Source of the DNA: an uncultured Collinsella sp.
GTDB lineage: Bacteria > Actinomycetota > Coriobacteriia > Coriobacteriales > Coriobacteriaceae
NCBI GenBank assembly: GCA_900542305.1
Contig: UQMU01000018.1
Coordinates: 1 to 45,758, forward strand
Direction of reading: 5' to 3'
DNA length: 45,758 nt
Below, piece after piece: positions 8,971 through 17,000 of the stretch (position 1 is the first letter of the stretch; each line of letters starts with the position of its first letter). Under the pieces are notes generated by a model. That model searched no databases. It saw nothing but the letters and a program-made list of their open reading frames with translations, and had not been told where the DNA came from. A program made the translations under genes and the position numbers.

Positions 8971-9324
8971 ATGGCTACCGTTGGCGGCATGGCGCAGGTG
9001 AACGTTCGCGTGGATCGCCAGGTCAAGAACCGTGCCGAGGAGGCGCTGCAGCTTTCGGGCAGGTCACTGCCCGAGCTCATCAAAAAGGTTGTGGTCAAGG
9101 TCGCACAGGGTGGCGGGCAGTGTGAGGAAGTGCTGTCTGCCGTTGATGGTCGGCAACAAACCGTCGCGCACGATACTCCGTTCGCCGCATCATGGGCGGC
9201 GGCGGATCAGCTTTACGCGGACCTGGGCATCGCTCCGTCGCCCGTATCCGACGATCGCGGTTGGGACACAATCTATTCCGAAGCCATGGATGAGCATTAT
9301 CGCCAAAAGGGGATGATCCAGTGA
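8971..9324 (+). CDS. RelB/DinJ-like ribbon-helix-helix antitoxin
   Basis: 117 residues. The N-terminal 45 (AQVNVRVDRQVKNRAEEAL then LSGRSLPELIKKVVVKVAQ) fit the DinJ/RelB ribbon-helix-helix dimerisation and DNA-binding domain. The remainder is an acidic, flexible tail that would wrap the toxin. The start at ATG 8971 is supported by AAGGTGAGG just upstream; an ATG at 8926 lies within the -10 box and is unlikely. The stop overlaps the toxin start by GTGA. By family behaviour it neutralises the PIN toxin and represses its own promoter at 8902-8949. DinJ-type antitoxins more often pair with YafQ, so pairing with a PIN domain is a slightly mixed module. Confidence 0.8.
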   Translation: MATVGGMAQVNVRVDRQVKNRAEEALQLSGRSLPELIKKVVVKVAQGGGQCEEVLSAVDGRQQTVAHDTPFAASWAAADQLYADLGIAPSPVSDDRGWDTIYSEAMDEHYRQKGMIQ

Positions 9325-9836
9325 GTGGGGCGCCTCTCAAGATCATGGTAGACGCCAACGTATGGGTTGATTCGTTTTGCGTCGACCATGCCGAGTCGCT
9401 TGCCGCGCGTGCGTTTATTGGTCAGGCGACGGAGACGGGGGCATTGCTGTTCTTTCCGGTGCATATCGCCAAGGACGTGCTGTACGTTGTCCAACACGAA
9501 CTGAAGCGCAGCGTTCTTGCCAGCGGGGGAGCGCTCGACGAGGCGTCTGCCCGTGCAATTGGCGATGCGGCGTTGGCGTTTGTTCGGAACATGACCGAAA
9601 ACGCCACGGCCGTGGGCGCTGATGCATCCGATCTGTGGCTAGCCGACAAATATCTGACGCTCCATCGCGATTACGAGGACAACTTGGTGCTCGCCGCGTG
9701 CAAGCGCGCACAGGTCGATTACTTGGTGACCAACGATCGCAAGCTGCTCGAACATGCCGATCTTGCAGCAAAGACCCCGCGCCAAATGATGCCGATTCTG
9801 GCTTTGACCGAACGCGGCGGCGCGGCTATCGGTTAA
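9321..9836 (+). CDS. PIN-domain ribonuclease toxin
   Basis: 171 residues beginning at a GTG that overlaps the antitoxin stop (GTGA). PIN-domain acidic residues are visible: VDANVWVDS near the N-terminus, D in ADKYLTLHRDYEDNLVLAAC, and the C-terminal VTNDRKLL. This is the Mg-dependent nuclease site of VapC-like toxins, which cleave tRNA or rRNA. It is longer than a minimal VapC (about 130), with an Ala-rich helical insert at about 55-95. The gene follows the antitoxin without a gap, as expected for a type II module. The RNA target cannot be predicted. No transposase or integrase lies nearby. Confidence 0.85.
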   Translation: MSGAPLKIMVDANVWVDSFCVDHAESLAARAFIGQATETGALLFFPVHIAKDVLYVVQHELKRSVLASGGALDEASARAIGDAALAFVRNMTENATAVGADASDLWLADKYLTLHRDYEDNLVLAACKRAQVDYLVTNDRKLLEHADLAAKTPRQMMPILALTERGGAAIG

Positions 9837-9894
9837 CGCGAACTGTTTGCGGGCCTCTTGGACGACGATGCGCCAAGGGGCCCGCGTCTGCTAT

Positions 9895-10329
9895 TTACAA
9901 AAGCTCGGCCTTAATGGCGGGACTTTCTGCGAGCTGCTCGGCTGCCTTTTCGTCAGAGCTGTCGAGTGCTGCCAGGCTGCGGTAGACCCACTCGTTGACC
10001 TGGGTGTTCTTGACGCCTGCGGTCTGCATAAGGGCGCCTACCTCGCGGATTGCTGCGAGCAGATCGGCTTTGGGACCCGCGAGCTCGACCTCGATGTCGT
10101 GGTAGGCGGCCACGCCGCGGTTCTCACTCACGTGGTCGATAAAGCCCTCGACGGTCTCAAGCTGCTGGGCGAGAGCTGCATCATCGTCAGCGTCCAGCGC
10201 GACGAGTGCGTTCGATACCGTGAGGGCGGGATGTCCACAGGGGACAAAGCCTTCGATGACATCCATGGCTTCGGTAATGGTTGAGCCCAGGCCTGCGAGG
10301 GCATTGACGAGTTGCTGCTTGGTATCCAT
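9895..10329 (-). CDS. Hypothetical all-helical protein
   Basis: 144 residues, rich in Ala, Leu, Asp and Glu and predicted to be almost wholly helical, with no signal peptide or membrane segment. The only two distinctive features are the single Cys-Gly-His (VPCGHPAL) near residue 31 and a Trp-Val-Tyr near 113. AAAGGACC stands 5 bases before the ATG at 10329, supporting the start. It converges on the PIN toxin (58 bases apart) and is divergent from ssrA. I do not recognise the family. Codon use matches the neighbours, so it is probably a genuine lineage protein. Confidence 0.7.
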   Translation of the reverse strand: MDTKQQLVNALAGLGSTITEAMDVIEGFVPCGHPALTVSNALVALDADDDAALAQQLETVEGFIDHVSENRGVAAYHDIEVELAGPKADLLAAIREVGALMQTAGVKNTQVNEWVYRSLAALDSSDEKAAEQLAESPAIKAELL

Positions 10330-10566
10330 AACGGTCCTTTCGGCGGGTCAATTTTGCTTGGCGAAAATATACGTGACGCGTTCGGTAGCAAAAGTGCGAA
10401 GTATGGTGCACATTAGGGTCTTCACAGCTCGTGCATAGAACAGCTGTCCGCTTTCAGAACGTGGTAAGATAACACTCCACAAGCGGGGCTCGCCCTGCAT
10501 GTTCCTTGAAAAGTCGACGGGTGTTGGGTGCTCGTGCCCAATGCCATCCAGACTTTCCCGACATTC

Positions 10567-10930
10567 GGGGGCGACTGGTTTCGACACGATAGCTCTGAGA
10601 GAGGAAGCAAGCCGAGGTCTCCTCGCCTCGTTAAACAGGGGTACCGTCAAATTGAATTGACAACAACTCTTCTTTTGAGCCTATGGCTCTTGCTGCTTAG
10701 TTTATAGCGGCGCGTCAACCCGGTGATTTCCCCGACACCGGCGCGACGTCATTTTAGGGGAATGCTCCTGCGCACGTAATCGGTATGGCGCGGGCTAAGA
10801 CCGAACCGGTTAGGACGCCGCGAGCGTGTCGCTGCGCGCAAAGCGTCCGAGACTAAACCAGCGACTGAGCTTGGAGATGCCAATCAGGGGGCTTTCGTGG
10901 ACCGGAGTTCGATTCTCCGCGCCTCCACCA
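10567..10930 (+). ncRNA. ssrA: Transfer-messenger RNA (tmRNA)
   Basis: tmRNA frees ribosomes stalled on broken messages and appends a degradation tag. The tRNA-like end is clear: 5' GGGGGCG (10567-10573) pairs with CGCCTCC before ACCA (ends 10930), and the conserved CGACTGGTTTCGAC and GGAGTTCGATTCTCC T-arm are present. The tag frame lies at 10659-10700. GC-rich blocks between 10700 and 10860 have the look of pseudoknots. A TAAGAT at about 10465, near CTTTCAGAA, is a possible promoter, implying a 5' leader trimmed by RNase P. The RNA is 364 nt, normal for the one-piece form. Confidence 0.97.
10659..10700 (+). other. tmRNA tag-peptide reading frame
   Basis: The frame ends GCT CTT GCT GCT TAG, giving the characteristic LAA C-terminus recognised by ClpXP-type proteases. 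Reading back to GAC at 10659 as the resume codon gives DNNSSFEPMALAA, so the full tag would be A-DNNSSFEPMALAA. An in-frame TGA two codons before the GAC bounds the frame. The exact resume codon (GAC or the preceding ATT) is inferred; an A at position -4 fits the known resume context. Confidence 0.8.
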
Positions 10931-10985
10931 ATAGTTACAGGCAGGTAGAGAAGTGTCTCTACCTGCTTTTTTATTACATATAGAT

Positions 10986-11120
10986 ACCGCGGAGAATCGA
11001 ACTCTACGCAGGGCGCGAGCGTTAAGCAAACGCGAAGCGTTTGTAGCGAGCGGGCGAGGACGCCGGCAGGCGGCCGAAGCCGGTGCGGGTTCGCGAAGCG
11101 AACACGCGGATTCTCCGCGC
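10986..11120 (-). repeat. T-arm-ended non-coding element, copy beside ssrA
   Basis: On the minus strand this stretch starts GCGGAGAATCCGCGTG (11120-11103) and crosses a GC-rich segment. It then holds the palindrome AAACGC-TTC-GCGTTT (11042-11028) and CGCGCCCTG, and ends GAGTTCGATTCTCCGCG (11004-10988). The last 17 bases are identical to the T-arm of the adjacent tmRNA, but inverted relative to it. The same architecture recurs beside tRNA-Glu at 30404-30531. No open frame with a ribosome site is present. Confidence 0.75.
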
Positions 11121-11196
11121 AATGCCCCAGCTAGATATAGATGCGATGCCGATCGGGCGTCTTGCCCCGGCCTCAACCCATCAACGGATTCCCCAA

Positions 11197-11245
11197 ACCG
11201 CGGAGAATCGAACTCTACGCAGGGCGCGAGCGTTAAGAAAACGCC
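11197..11245 (-). repeat. Truncated second copy of the T-arm-ended element
   Basis: Bases 11197-11237 are an exact 41-bp copy of 10986-11026. After one mismatch the match continues into AAACGC and then stops. The palindrome's second half and the GC-rich body are missing, so this is a truncated copy in the same orientation, 211 bp from the first. Confidence 0.85.
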
Positions 11246-11256
11246 TCAGTGACGCA

Positions 11257-11527
11257 GAGTGGGATGTACTTTCCCAATGGCAGCCCAGGCGGAAAGTCCA
11301 TCCCGGAATCCGCGCTCAGACTGGGACGCAGTTTCCGGATGACGCCGCAAACGGAAACCGCATCCCGGAATCTAAGCTCGGAATGGGATACATTTTCCGG
11401 ATGACGCCTCAAGCGGAAACCGCGACCCGGAATCGAGCCGTAGAGTGGGACATGCTTTCCCAATGGCAGCCCAGGCGGAAAGTCCATTCCGAAATCGCCC
11501 CTCAGAACGGGACGCGCTTTCCGCTCC
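11257..11527. repeat. 62-bp tandem repeat array, 4.4 units
   Basis: Units begin at 11257, 11319, 11381, 11443 and, in part, 11505, each 62 bp, sharing TGGGA...TTTCC...CGGAAA...CCGGAAT. Units 1 and 4 share CAATGGCAGCCCAGGCGGAA; units 2 and 3 share the GGATGACGCC version. Each unit has an internal 14-bp dyad (unit 1: GGGATGTACTTTCC with one mismatch to its complement). Because 62 is not a multiple of three, the open frame through it changes sequence every unit and is not credible as a protein. The rest of 10931-11609 holds no gene. Confidence 0.9.
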
Positions 11528-11609
11528 ATCTCCTCAACTCCAAAACCTATGCGCCCTCCATCTCAAAACTGGGTAGAAGAAGGCCAAAACGAAACAGCAG
11601 GAGGTCACC

Positions 11610-12488
11610 ATGACTGCAGAAGATAAGGCGAAAAATGCTGGCAAGGTCGCGCTCGTTTTGGAGGGCGGCAGCTTTCGCGGGCAATTTACCGCAGGCGTGC
11701 TCGACGTTCTCATGGAGGCCGGTGTCGAGATTCCGGCGGTATATGGCGTATCGGCCGGCGCCCTCAACGGCGTGAACTACAAGTCGCACCAGATTGGCCG
11801 TGCCAACCGCATCAACCTGGCTTTCTGCAACGACAACCGCTTCATGGGCGCCGCATCGTTTGCGTCCACGGGCTCCATCGTCGGCTACGACTTTATCTTC
11901 AACGATGTCCAGGACCACCTGGATCCCTTTGACAACGAGACGTTCGACGCGAGCCCCATCGAGATGTTCGCCGTTGCGACGGACATGCTGTTTGGAACCG
12001 CCACGTACCTCCCGGTCAAAAGCGCCGTGCTCGATCTCGACGCCGTGCGCGCCTCGACTTCGTTGCCGCTGGTGACGCCGCCTGTCGAGATCGACGGGCA
12101 CAAATATGTCGACGGTGGCGTTGCCGATTCGGTCCCCATCGAGCATGTGCTCGAGGAGGCGGGCTTCGACCGTGCGGTCGTCATCGTCACGCAGGACCGT
12201 TCGTATGAGAAAAAGCCCTACGAGTTTTTGCCGGCCGCGCGTGCGCGTTATGCCGACTACCCCTATCTGCTCGAGGCTATCGAGACGCGCCACGACCGTT
12301 ACAACATCCAGCGCATGCACCTGTGGAAGTATGAGCGCGAGGGCCGTGCGTTGGTCGTCGCTCCGCAAAAGCCGGTCGAGGTCGGCCATGTCGAGCACGA
12401 TTCGGCAAAGCTTTTGGACCTGTATGTCCAGGGCCGTCAGGAGGCAAAGCGCCTGCTCGCGGAAATCCAAGAGTTCGTTGAGCGCTAA
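11610..12488 (+). CDS. Patatin-like phospholipase / acyl hydrolase
   Basis: 292 residues. Patatin-family Ser-Asp hydrolases release fatty acids from phospholipids or other acyl esters. The glycine-rich oxyanion loop is LEGGSFRGQ at about 17-25, the nucleophile Ser48 sits in GVSAG, and the catalytic Asp is in YVDGGVADSVP near 169. The family oxyanion motif is usually GGGxRG; here it is EGGSFRG, as in YjjU/RssA-type bacterial members. The start ATG at 11610 follows AGGAGGT. There is no signal peptide, so it acts in the cytoplasm. It stands alone between the 62-bp repeats and the ribosomal operon. The substrate is unknown. Confidence 0.9.
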   Translation: MTAEDKAKNAGKVALVLEGGSFRGQFTAGVLDVLMEAGVEIPAVYGVSAGALNGVNYKSHQIGRANRINLAFCNDNRFMGAASFASTGSIVGYDFIFNDVQDHLDPFDNETFDASPIEMFAVATDMLFGTATYLPVKSAVLDLDAVRASTSLPLVTPPVEIDGHKYVDGGVADSVPIEHVLEEAGFDRAVVIVTQDRSYEKKPYEFLPAARARYADYPYLLEAIETRHDRYNIQRMHLWKYEREGRALVVAPQKPVEVGHVEHDSAKLLDLYVQGRQEAKRLLAEIQEFVER

Positions 12489-12587
12489 CGACGGCGAACC
12501 CTCAAAAAATGACAACAGCTAAAGAGCTGGAAAATCACAGCTCGTGGATGACATGTGCAGAAACTCTGGTCGGAGCCAAAATACCTG

Positions 12588-12615
12588 TTGACTCGTACGG
12601 CGAGCGGGGTAATAT
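12588..12615 (+). promoter_or_regulatory. Promoter of rplM-rpsI
   Basis: TTGACT at 12588-12593 and TAATAT at 12610-12615 are 16 bp apart. Transcription would begin near 12622, leaving a leader of about 60 bases before the GTG of rplM. Confidence 0.7.
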
Positions 12616-12681
12616 GGACGGGTTACTTGCAGAGCCCCGTGAATCTCTGTAACAACACGTACTGTACATGGAGGAGTCTAA

Positions 12682-13125
12682 GTGATTTCGAAATCGACTC
12701 ACTACGCCAAGCAGGGCGAGGTCCAGCGCAACTGGGTTCTCGTCGACGCCGATGGTGCTGTCCTGGGCCGTCTTGCCACCCAGATCGCAATGATCCTGCG
12801 CGGTAAGAACAAGCCCCAGTTCACGCCCAACAGCGACTGCGGCGACTTCGTTGTCGTCATCAACGCCGATAAGGTCCAGCTTACCGGTAACAAGGCCGAC
12901 ACGAAGACCTATTATCGCCACAGCGGCTACAACGGCGGCCTCAAGGCTGAGAGCTTCCGCCAGGCTATGGAGAAGCACCCGGAGAAGGTCATCGAGCGCG
13001 CCGTTCGCGGTATGCTGCCCAAGACCACCCTCGGCCGTGCCCAGATGACCAAGCTTAAGGTCTACGCTGGTGCCGAGCATCCGCATGCTGCCCAGAACCC
13101 CACGAAGATTGAGCTGGAGGCTTAA
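12682..13125 (+). CDS. rplM: 50S ribosomal protein L13
   Basis: 147 residues, the normal length. It binds 23S rRNA early in large-subunit assembly. Recognisable family segments include RNWVLVDADGAVLGRLATQIA near residue 17, the KTYYRHSGYNGGLK block and AVRGMLPKTTLGR. The start is a GTG at 12682, 6 bases after GGAGGAG. rpsI follows after only two bases, the universally conserved L13-S9 pair. A sigma-70-type promoter lies at 12588-12615. Confidence 0.98.
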   Translation: MISKSTHYAKQGEVQRNWVLVDADGAVLGRLATQIAMILRGKNKPQFTPNSDCGDFVVVINADKVQLTGNKADTKTYYRHSGYNGGLKAESFRQAMEKHPEKVIERAVRGMLPKTTLGRAQMTKLKVYAGAEHPHAAQNPTKIELEA

Positions 13126-13127
13126 AG

Positions 13128-13523
<396 letters not shown>

Positions 13524-13553
13524 GGTTTTATCTCCTTTCGAGATACAATGTAC

Positions 13554-13598
13554 AAGCGGGGCCTGCCGATTCCTCGGCGGGTCCCGCTTTTCTTTTTC
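13554..13598 (+). terminator. Terminator of the rplM-rpsI operon
   Basis: AAGCGGGGCCTGCCG (13554-13568) pairs with CGGCGGGTCCCGCTT over 15 bp with one G-U type pair and a six-base loop. TTTTCTTTTT follows. Confidence 0.95.
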
Positions 13599-13646
13599 GA
13601 CTAGGGTGGGCGGTTGCATATCGCCTGCTAGGGAAGGAGCGATCCT

Positions 13647-14984
13647 ATGCCCCAGAACATCTTCGGTACCGACGGCGTCCGTGGCGTCGCCAACGCCGAT
13701 CTTTCGTGCGACCTCGCGTTTCGTCTGGGTCGCGCGGCGACCAAGTTCCTTGGTCCGGACATCTGCATCGGCCGTGACACGCGCCTTTCGGGCACCATGC
13801 TCGAGAGTGCTCTGACCGCCGGTATCATGGCCGAGGGCGGCCGTCCTCATTGCTGCGGCGTTATCCCCACGCCTGCCGTGGCACTGCTCACCGTTCAGAA
13901 CGAGCTCGACGGCGGCATCGTCATCTCTGCTTCGCATAATCCGCCGGAGTTCAACGGCATCAAGTTCTTTAGCCGCAAGGGCATGAAGCTTCCCGATGCT
14001 GTCGAGGAAGAGATCAGCGCCTGGGTCATGTCCGAGGAAGCCATGGCTGCCGACACGCTGCCGACCGGTGCCGGCGTGGGCCACATCATCAAGATGAAGG
14101 ACGCCCGCAAGGCATACGTCGACCACGCCATCGATACGCTCGATGGCCTGAGGTTCGATGGCCTAGTCGTTGCCGTCGACTGCGGCCATGGCGCTTCTTG
14201 CCAGACTACGCCCGCCGCGCTGCAGCGCCTGGGTGCCACGGTTCATGCCATCAACACCGATTATTGCGGCACCGACATCAATGTCGAGTGCGGCTCTACG
14301 CACCTCGAGCCCCTGCGCGAGCTCGTGCTGCGCACCCACGCCGATATCGGTCTGGCCCACGACGGCGACGCCGATCGCGTGCTGTTCGTGGACAGCGAGG
14401 GCAATGAGATCGACGGTGACTACATCCTGGCCATCTGCGGCTCCGACCTGGCCGCCCGTGGCAAGCTCGCCAACTCCGAGATCGTCTCGACCGTCATGTG
14501 CAACCTGGGCTTCTCCATCGCTATGAAGGAGCAGGGCTTCGAGATGGTTCAGACCGCCGTGGGCGATCGCTACGTTCTGGAGCGTATGCTTGCGGACGGC
14601 GCCGTCATCGGCGGCGAACAGTCCGGGCACATCATCTTCCTGGAGCACAACACCACCGGTGACGGCCTGGTGACGGCTCTGCAGCTGCTGGCCGTGCTCA
14701 AGCGCACCGGTCGTACCCTCACCGATCTTGCCGGCATCATGAAGAAGTACCCGCAGGTACTCGTCAACGTGCATTCGGACAACAAGGCTGGTCTGGACGA
14801 TTGCCAGCCCATTTGGGACGCCGTCGCTGCTGCCGAGAAGGAGCTTGACGGCCGCGGCCGCATTCTGGTGCGCCCGAGCGGTACTGAGCCGCTGGTTCGC
14901 GTTATGGCCGAGGCGGAGACGCACGAGCTGACCCAGCGTGTTGTCGACGACATCGTCGAGGTTGTCAAGCGCGAACTTCCCTAA
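13647..14984 (+). CDS. glmM: Phosphoglucosamine mutase
   Basis: 445 residues. Interconverts glucosamine-6-phosphate and glucosamine-1-phosphate on the route to UDP-GlcNAc and peptidoglycan. It shows the N-terminal FGTDGVRG (residues 5-12), the phosphoserine loop ISASHNPPEFNG near 93-104, the Mg-binding DGDADRV near 240, and the phosphate-binding RPSGTEPLVRVM near 411. The length is typical. The start has GGAAGGAGCG upstream. It lies between the ribosomal operon and PTS/nagB genes; nagB supplies or drains the same glucosamine-6-phosphate pool. Confidence 0.97.
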   Translation: MPQNIFGTDGVRGVANADLSCDLAFRLGRAATKFLGPDICIGRDTRLSGTMLESALTAGIMAEGGRPHCCGVIPTPAVALLTVQNELDGGIVISASHNPPEFNGIKFFSRKGMKLPDAVEEEISAWVMSEEAMAADTLPTGAGVGHIIKMKDARKAYVDHAIDTLDGLRFDGLVVAVDCGHGASCQTTPAALQRLGATVHAINTDYCGTDINVECGSTHLEPLRELVLRTHADIGLAHDGDADRVLFVDSEGNEIDGDYILAICGSDLAARGKLANSEIVSTVMCNLGFSIAMKEQGFEMVQTAVGDRYVLERMLADGAVIGGEQSGHIIFLEHNTTGDGLVTALQLLAVLKRTGRTLTDLAGIMKKYPQVLVNVHSDNKAGLDDCQPIWDAVAAAEKELDGRGRILVRPSGTEPLVRVMAEAETHELTQRVVDDIVEVVKRELP

Positions 14985-15055
14985 TGGTCAAAAACGGGTG
15001 CCAAGTGGTAAACTGTTAAAGCTATTTTGGTTGATTGGTATGTCCGAGGGGGATC

Positions 15056-15553
15056 ATGTTCACTAAAGTCCTAAGGTCTTTTGGTATGCGTGGTCGAGTC
15101 CTTACGCTGGATGCTCCCATCTCGGGCGACGTCATTCCGCTTTCCGAGGTAAACGACCAGACGTTTGCCACCGGCCTTTTGGGCCAGGGCGTGGCGATTC
15201 GGCCCACCGGAACTCGTGTGATTGCACCGGCTGATGCCAAGGTCGAGGCGATTTTTCCCACGGGACACGCTGTTGCGCTTAACACGGTCGATGGCTTGGA
15301 CGTGCTCATCCACGTTGGCTTGGACACTGTTCAGCTCGAGGGCAAGCACTTTACCGTACATGCGCAAGTGGGTGACATCGTCCATAAGGGCGATGTACTC
15401 ATTGAGTTCGATCGCGAGGCAATTGCTGCCGAGGGCTACGATGTGACGGTTCCCATCTTGGTGTGCAACTCCGTTGAGTTCTCGAGCATCAAGGGCTCCG
15501 TTGGCGTGCATGTCGAAGAGATGGACCAGCTCATCGTTGCTCGCGAGCGCTAG
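15056..15553 (+). CDS. crr: PTS glucose-type EIIA component
   Basis: 165 residues, a free-standing EIIA-Glc/Crr domain. It accepts phosphate from HPr and hands it to an EIIB domain; unphosphorylated forms regulate sugar uptake in other bacteria. The phosphorylated histidine is in VLIHVGLDTV at about residue 87, and the second active-site histidine is in FPTGHAVAL. A GDxVHKGD turn motif follows. I choose ATG 15056, preceded by GAGGGGG; an upstream TTG in frame is less likely. No EIIB or EIIC is next to it, so it must serve a permease elsewhere. Location just upstream of nagB suggests an amino-sugar PTS, by inference. Confidence 0.93.
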   Translation: MFTKVLRSFGMRGRVLTLDAPISGDVIPLSEVNDQTFATGLLGQGVAIRPTGTRVIAPADAKVEAIFPTGHAVALNTVDGLDVLIHVGLDTVQLEGKHFTVHAQVGDIVHKGDVLIEFDREAIAAEGYDVTVPILVCNSVEFSSIKGSVGVHVEEMDQLIVARER

Positions 15554-15593
15554 CAAGTGCACGTGGCCATTAGCCTACAATTCAAACACGTTT

Positions 15594-15824
15594 ACGGAGG
15601 GCGCCCTTGAAAGAGGACACCCTCCGTGGCAAGATGGGATTTGTCCGAAGCTAAAAGGCTTTGGGTCACCGTGGACGGGCAGGGGCCTCGACGCGGTTAG
15701 ACACGAGACACATACATTACGCGACCTCGCCCTGGTGGCCGCACACGTTGGTTGCGGCCGACGCGGGCCGCGGGCAAGTGCTTGTAAGGGAGCCTTGCCT
15801 CTCTTGTACGAGAAAGGACGCGTA
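15594..15824 (+). promoter_or_regulatory. Structured 5' leader of nagB, class not recognised
   Basis: The 271-base gap before nagB holds several stems. ACGGAGGG (15594-15601) pairs with CCCTCCGT (15620-15627). GGCCGCA pairs with TGCGGCC near 15738-15760, and GGCAAG with CTTGCC near 15774-15800 close to the ribosome site AAAGGA. I could not match it to glmS, T-box, GEMM, guanidine or other known riboswitch cores by eye. It may be an unlisted leader RNA or simply a GC-rich spacer. Confidence 0.4.
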
Positions 15825-16553
15825 ATGAAGATCATTAAAGCTAAAGACTACGAGGATATGAGCCGCAAGGCCGCTAATATCATTTCGGCGCAGGTTATCC
15901 TCAAGCCCGACTGTGTACTGGGCCTTGCCACCGGCTCCACCCCGATCGGTGCCTACAAGCAGCTCGCTGCTTGGTACAAGAAGGGCGACGTCGACTTTGC
16001 CGAGGTCAGCACCTATAACCTGGACGAGTATCGTGGCCTTTCGCATGACGATCCCCAGAGCTATCACTATTTTATGCGTGAGAACTTCTTCGATCACATC
16101 AACATCGATCTGAACAACACGCATGTGCCCGACGGTTCTAACCCCGACGCCGCCGCTGCCTGCTCCGAGTACGACAAGATCGTCGCTGCCGCCGGCTACC
16201 CCGATCTGCAGCTGCTCGGCATTGGCAACAACGGTCACATCGGCTTCAACGAGCCCGACGACCACTTCTCCAAGGGTACGCACTGCGTCGACCTGACCGA
16301 GAGCACCATCCAGGCCAACAGCCGCCTGTTCGACAGCATCGACGATGTGCCCCGTCAGGCCTACACCATGGGCACCCAGACCATCATGTATGCCCGCATG
16401 ATTCTGGTCGTCGCCAACGGCGAGGCCAAGGCTCAGGCTGTGCGCGACATGTGCTATGGCCCGGTTACGCCCGAGTGCCCGGCTTCGATCCTGCAGCTGC
16501 ACACCAACTGCGTCGTAGTCGCCGACGAGGCCGCCCTTTCGCTCTGCGAGTAG
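15825..16553 (+). CDS. nagB: Glucosamine-6-phosphate deaminase
   Basis: 242 residues. Converts glucosamine-6-phosphate to fructose-6-phosphate and ammonia, feeding amino sugars into glycolysis. It has GLATGSTPIGAY near 33-44, the catalytic YNLDEY near 64-69, and the active-site histidine in GIGNNGHIGFNEP near 131-143. The start ATG at 15825 has GAAAGGA upstream; a longer open frame extends left but runs through the leader stems. It is short of the 266 residues of E. coli NagB, like Gram-positive forms that lack the allosteric tail. A terminator follows. Confidence 0.96.
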   Translation: MKIIKAKDYEDMSRKAANIISAQVILKPDCVLGLATGSTPIGAYKQLAAWYKKGDVDFAEVSTYNLDEYRGLSHDDPQSYHYFMRENFFDHINIDLNNTHVPDGSNPDAAAACSEYDKIVAAAGYPDLQLLGIGNNGHIGFNEPDDHFSKGTHCVDLTESTIQANSRLFDSIDDVPRQAYTMGTQTIMYARMILVVANGEAKAQAVRDMCYGPVTPECPASILQLHTNCVVVADEAALSLCE

Positions 16554-16585
16554 CGCGCGCCCGTCATCTCGACATAGCTTTGCCG

Positions 16586-16612
16586 AAGGCCTCCGCTTTG
16601 CGGGGGCCTTTT
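16586..16612 (+). terminator. Terminator of nagB
   Basis: AAGGCCTCCGC (16586-16596) pairs with GCGGGGGCCTT (16600-16610) with a TTT loop, followed by TTGCTG. The T-tract partly overlaps the stem. Confidence 0.85.
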
Positions 16613-17000
16613 GCTGTCCTTGTCGTATGCTTGACCAAAATCTTGCCGCAAGCCTTGACGGATGACGGATACCCAACAGCTTGATTCATTCCATACCAGA
16701 TTCTATGCAAAAATGCCACTAAAAGGTCGCAGACGGTAGCGGGTGCTAGGCGAGTTGAATGACATGGGTGAACCATGCTCATATGAGTTACACTGCCACT
16801 GGGATGGGACAAGCCGACAAGTACATTTACCTGCTCAAAGACCGATTAGTCGGGGGATTAATAACAATCGGCCCTCGCTGTACTAAAACTTGCCGCTTGC
16901 GTACCGATAGACAACTTAAAACACAAGGCCGCTCTATTCATGGTGCGGCTTGTATGGTCTTGCGGTTACGGTGTCCATACGGTCGAGTAGAGGAGCAGGC
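16613..17000. other. Gene-free spacer before the STAND/SARP regulator
   Basis: I see no gene here. CCGATT (about 16841) and AATCGG (about 16866) form an inverted pair around a short AT-rich core. GCCGC and GCGGC near 16930-16947 form another. The region is less GC-rich than its neighbours and probably contains the regulator's promoter. Confidence 0.4.

Noticed and set aside
10931..11609. CRISPR array suggested by repeats after ssrA
   Set aside because: The repeats are contiguous 62-bp units without unique spacers, and no cas gene is in the window.
11083..11613. 176-codon open frame through the 62-bp repeats
   Set aside because: Repeat length is not a multiple of three, no ribosome site is present, and the peptide only echoes the repeats.
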